A DNA stretch of 35,039 nt from Thermoplasmata archaeon (lineage in GTDB: Archaea; Thermoplasmatota; Thermoplasmata; Lutacidiplasmatales; UBA184), in assembly GCA_027306505.1 (NCBI GenBank), contig DAHUZP010000060.1, positions 1 through 35,039 on the forward strand, written 5' to 3'. Positions within the stretch are counted from its first letter, which is position 1. Every line of letters starts with the position of its first letter. The notes beneath the pieces were generated by a model. The model did no database searches. It saw only the letters and a list, made by a program, of their open reading frames with translations, and was not told the DNA's origin. This document shows positions 33,491-35,039 of this stretch, in pieces. A program made the translations under genes and the position numbers.

Positions 33491-33531
33491 GCTCTCGGTC
33501 CCTCCTGTTCCACGAGCCTGCCTCTGAGAAG

Positions 33532-34125
33532 ATGACGGCGTCACGGCATCGTGTTCACGACGGGGCCTCCCCGGTGCCCTCTCCACAGCTGGTGGTGGAC
33601 TTCGTGAACTCGATGGCCTGCCCGGGCTGTCGGGTCGACGATGCGTTCGCGACGGAGCGGGCCTTCGCTCGCTGGAGCCTCCGTCACCTGCCCGACCGCC
33701 TTCGTGCGGATGGGGACTTCCCCTTGCCCCGGCTCCGGCGGCTTCGGGCCGCGACCGTGGAGCTCCTACGGGCGACCCAGGCGCGAAGGGCCCCTTCGCT
33801 CCGCGCGGTCCAGGTCGTGAACTCCCTCGCGAAGCTCGGGCTGGGGCCCCCCCGTCTCGCCTGGGCCGAGGGGTCGTGGACGCTCGCGCGTCCTCCCTCG
33901 AGGAGAGGGCGGGCCGGAGGGCCGGAGGTCCCGATCGCCCTCGCTGTCCAGGAGCTCCTCTGCAGTCCCCTGGCCCGCCAGCTGCGTCCATGCCAGGGGT
34001 CCGCCTGCGTCCACTTCCTACTCGCGCGCAATCGGACGCAGAAGTGGTGCTCGCCCACCGGTTGCGGGAACCGGGCGCGCGTCGCCAGACATTACCGCCG
34101 CACGCGACCGTCTCGCGCCCGGTAG
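33532..34125 (+). CDS. CGNR zinc-finger protein, probable transcription regulator
   Basis: Starting at the ATG at 33532 the protein has 197 residues. The N-terminal half has LVVDFVNS (20-27), the hallmark opening of the ABATE domain found with CGNR fingers, and an extra CPGC motif (Cys30, Cys33). The C-terminus has the CGNR finger: RPCQGSACVHFLLARNRTQKW-CSPTGCGNRARVARHYRR with Cys154, Cys159, Cys173 and Cys178, a treble-clef DNA-binding motif. An earlier in-frame start at 33352 would run across the divergent YHS gene and is rejected. It is divergent from the YHS/copper ATPase genes and shares their promoter region, so it is the likely regulator. The two N-terminal Cys could bind Cu(I); this is inferred. 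Confidence 0.87.
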   Translation: MTASRHRVHDGASPVPSPQLVVDFVNSMACPGCRVDDAFATERAFARWSLRHLPDRLRADGDFPLPRLRRLRAATVELLRATQARRAPSLRAVQVVNSLAKLGLGPPRLAWAEGSWTLARPPSRRGRAGGPEVPIALAVQELLCSPLARQLRPCQGSACVHFLLARNRTQKWCSPTGCGNRARVARHYRRTRPSRAR

Positions 34126-34389
34126 AGGGAGGATGGGCCCGGTCGGGTCTGTAACACTTTAGTCGCGTGACAGGATTGGCTGACTTCCCGCCAACGATGG
34201 TGCGCTCGTCGTCCCTGCTTGCTCCAACCGGGGTGGGTCATAGCCCCTTGCGGCGAGCCCGAGGACGGTAGGACGCAGGGCGAGCCTCCCTCGCCCCTTC
34301 TCCTCAAGCCTGGGGGCTCAGCGAACGCGGAGGAGAGGGTTTCAGGGAGGGGGACCGCGTAGGTCCTCCTCCCTGCTGGCGTTCCTGGC
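34126..34389. other. Non-coding stretch with several stem-loops, possible RNA or mobile-element end
   Basis: No gene is seen in these 264 bases. Pairings stand out: 34204-34211 with 34251-34258 (8 pairs, one wobble) enclosing 34230-34233 with 34244-34247, and a hairpin 34176-34180 with 34190-34194. In the minus-strand reading the order is a long stem, a GACGACGAGC side arm, GTTGGCGGGAAGTCAGCCAA and TAAAGTGTTACA. This looks like a folded RNA or the end of a transposable element rather than random spacer. It lies downstream of the partial transposase on the minus strand. The identity is not established. Confidence 0.4.
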
Positions 34390-35039
34390 CTACCCTCGGA
34401 TGACCTGGATCCCGAGGTCGGAGTACGTGGAGAGGTGCCCGAAGAGCCTCCCTCGAAAGAACCGCCCGTACGTCTCCGGCTCCACGATCCTCACCACGAG
34501 GAGCGTCAGGAGGGCCTGGGCGCCCTTCGTCGTCCAGTTCATCCACTTGTGCTTGCAGCGCTTTCCCACCTCGCCCATCACTCTCTCGACGAGCTGGCTG
34601 TTCCACGGTATGGTGATCCCCTGCAGCGCCAGCGTGGCGAAGGTGGTCACGGGGCCGCTCACTCGGCGGAGGAACTCGGCGCCGAGCGGGTATCCCTTCT
34701 GCTCCAGGAGCGTTGCCAGACGCCGGAACTCCTTGGTGGTCTGCTGGATCCGATGCTCCACCGCCTCCGTCTCTCCTTGGGGGAGGTGGAGGGCCAGGCT
34801 GTTACGGAGGTGGGCGAGGAGCCCTCCGACGGTCTTGGCCACGCCTCGGCGCTCATCGTAGTCCGCCCCGTCCTTCCATAGCGCCTGGTTCGTCCCTCGG
34901 GGAACATGCACATGGTCAGGCTCCCAGAGTCCCCCGACGGGGGTCATGGCGTTCACGAGCGGTATCTCCTGGTCGCTGACCATGGTCGGAGTGACGGGAG
35001 CCCCCTTCTCGTCCTGGAACTTCGTCCTCTCCAAGGTCT
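34390..35039 (-). mobile_element. Transposase, C-terminal part (runs off the window)
   Basis: The reading frame is open to the right edge; the first possible start inside the window is only a TTG, so the N-terminal part lies beyond 35039. The visible 215 residues include TPVGGLWEPDHVHVPRGTN, a helical region with HRIQQTTKEFRRLATLLEQKG and the end motif NSQLVERVMGEVGKRCKHKWMNW-TTKGAQALLTLLVVR, in which the Glu of VERVMGE would be the last residue of a DDE triad. This tail is typical of archaeal insertion-sequence DDE transposases related to the ISH6/ISNCY-type groups; the exact family is uncertain. The frame is intact here. Confidence 0.75.

Noticed and set aside
33352..33531. 60-codon upstream extension of the CGNR protein
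   Set aside because: It would overlap the divergent YHS gene and the promoter, and the sequence lacks conserved features; the ATG at 33532 precedes the ABATE-type motif.
34200..34260. Possible tRNA in the structured spacer
   Set aside because: No acceptor-stem/T-loop pattern with GTTCRANNC at the right place and no CCA-side pairing; only unrelated stems are present.

Overview
The window is GC-rich archaeal chromosome, most likely from a member of the Thermoplasmatota. Support comes from an archaeal-type 23S rRNA gene that stands alone behind its own TATA promoter (unlinked rRNA genes are known from Thermoplasma), AT-rich TATA-like boxes about 25-30 bases upstream of many start codons (leaderless or short-leader transcripts), very large surface proteins built from Ig/PKD-like domains, an AlaX-type editing protein and archaeal-style A-type Fe-S carrier proteins. 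No finer taxonomic placement can be supported.

Layout. 1-2.03 kb: 5' two thirds of 23S rRNA, minus strand, cut by the window edge. 2.03-2.4 kb: its leader (two strong hairpins), promoter, and just upstream a seven-copy 11-bp array with TCGA cores in perfect register. 2.4-17.8 kb, minus strand: a surface-protein block consisting of a roughly 3,526-residue cell-surface protein with about 32 Ig/PKD-like domains, one membrane anchor and a cytoplasmic tail with two zinc ribbons; a class II glutamine amidotransferase; and a 1,260-residue protein with a PQQ-type beta-propeller, Ig-like domains, a membrane anchor and an acidic tail. 17.97-19.4 kb, plus strand: an A-type Fe-S carrier, a MOSC-domain protein, and a second A-type carrier-like protein with a Cys/Gly tail. 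19.5-20.6 kb: a coiled-coil protein with a histone-H1-like basic N-terminus.

20.6-24.5 kb: an alpha/beta hydrolase divergent from a STAND-like ATPase/TPR protein, which is followed at 27 bp by an HD-domain protein resembling MESH1-type (p)ppGpp hydrolases. 24.5-28.2 kb: a small CxxC protein, a glycerol-kinase-like FGGY kinase and AlaX on minus, and a metallo-beta-lactamase-fold hydrolase on plus. 28.2-30.7 kb: a translationally coupled pair on minus, a D-2-hydroxyacid dehydrogenase followed by a benzoylformate-decarboxylase-like ThDP enzyme. 30.8-34.1 kb: a copper locus with a 47-residue YHS protein, a YHS-headed P1B-1 copper ATPase and a two-helix membrane protein, read divergently from a CGNR zinc-finger protein that is the obvious candidate regulator. 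34.1 kb to the end: a structured non-coding stretch and the C-terminal part of a DDE-type transposase running off the window.

The items most worth following up are the helically phased array at the 23S promoter, the giant receptor-like surface protein with intracellular zinc ribbons, the STAND/HD pair, the compact YHS/CGNR copper locus, the Cys/Gly-tailed carrier beside a MOSC protein, and the ThDP enzyme with substituted catalytic positions. All function calls come from reading motifs by eye; no database search was possible.
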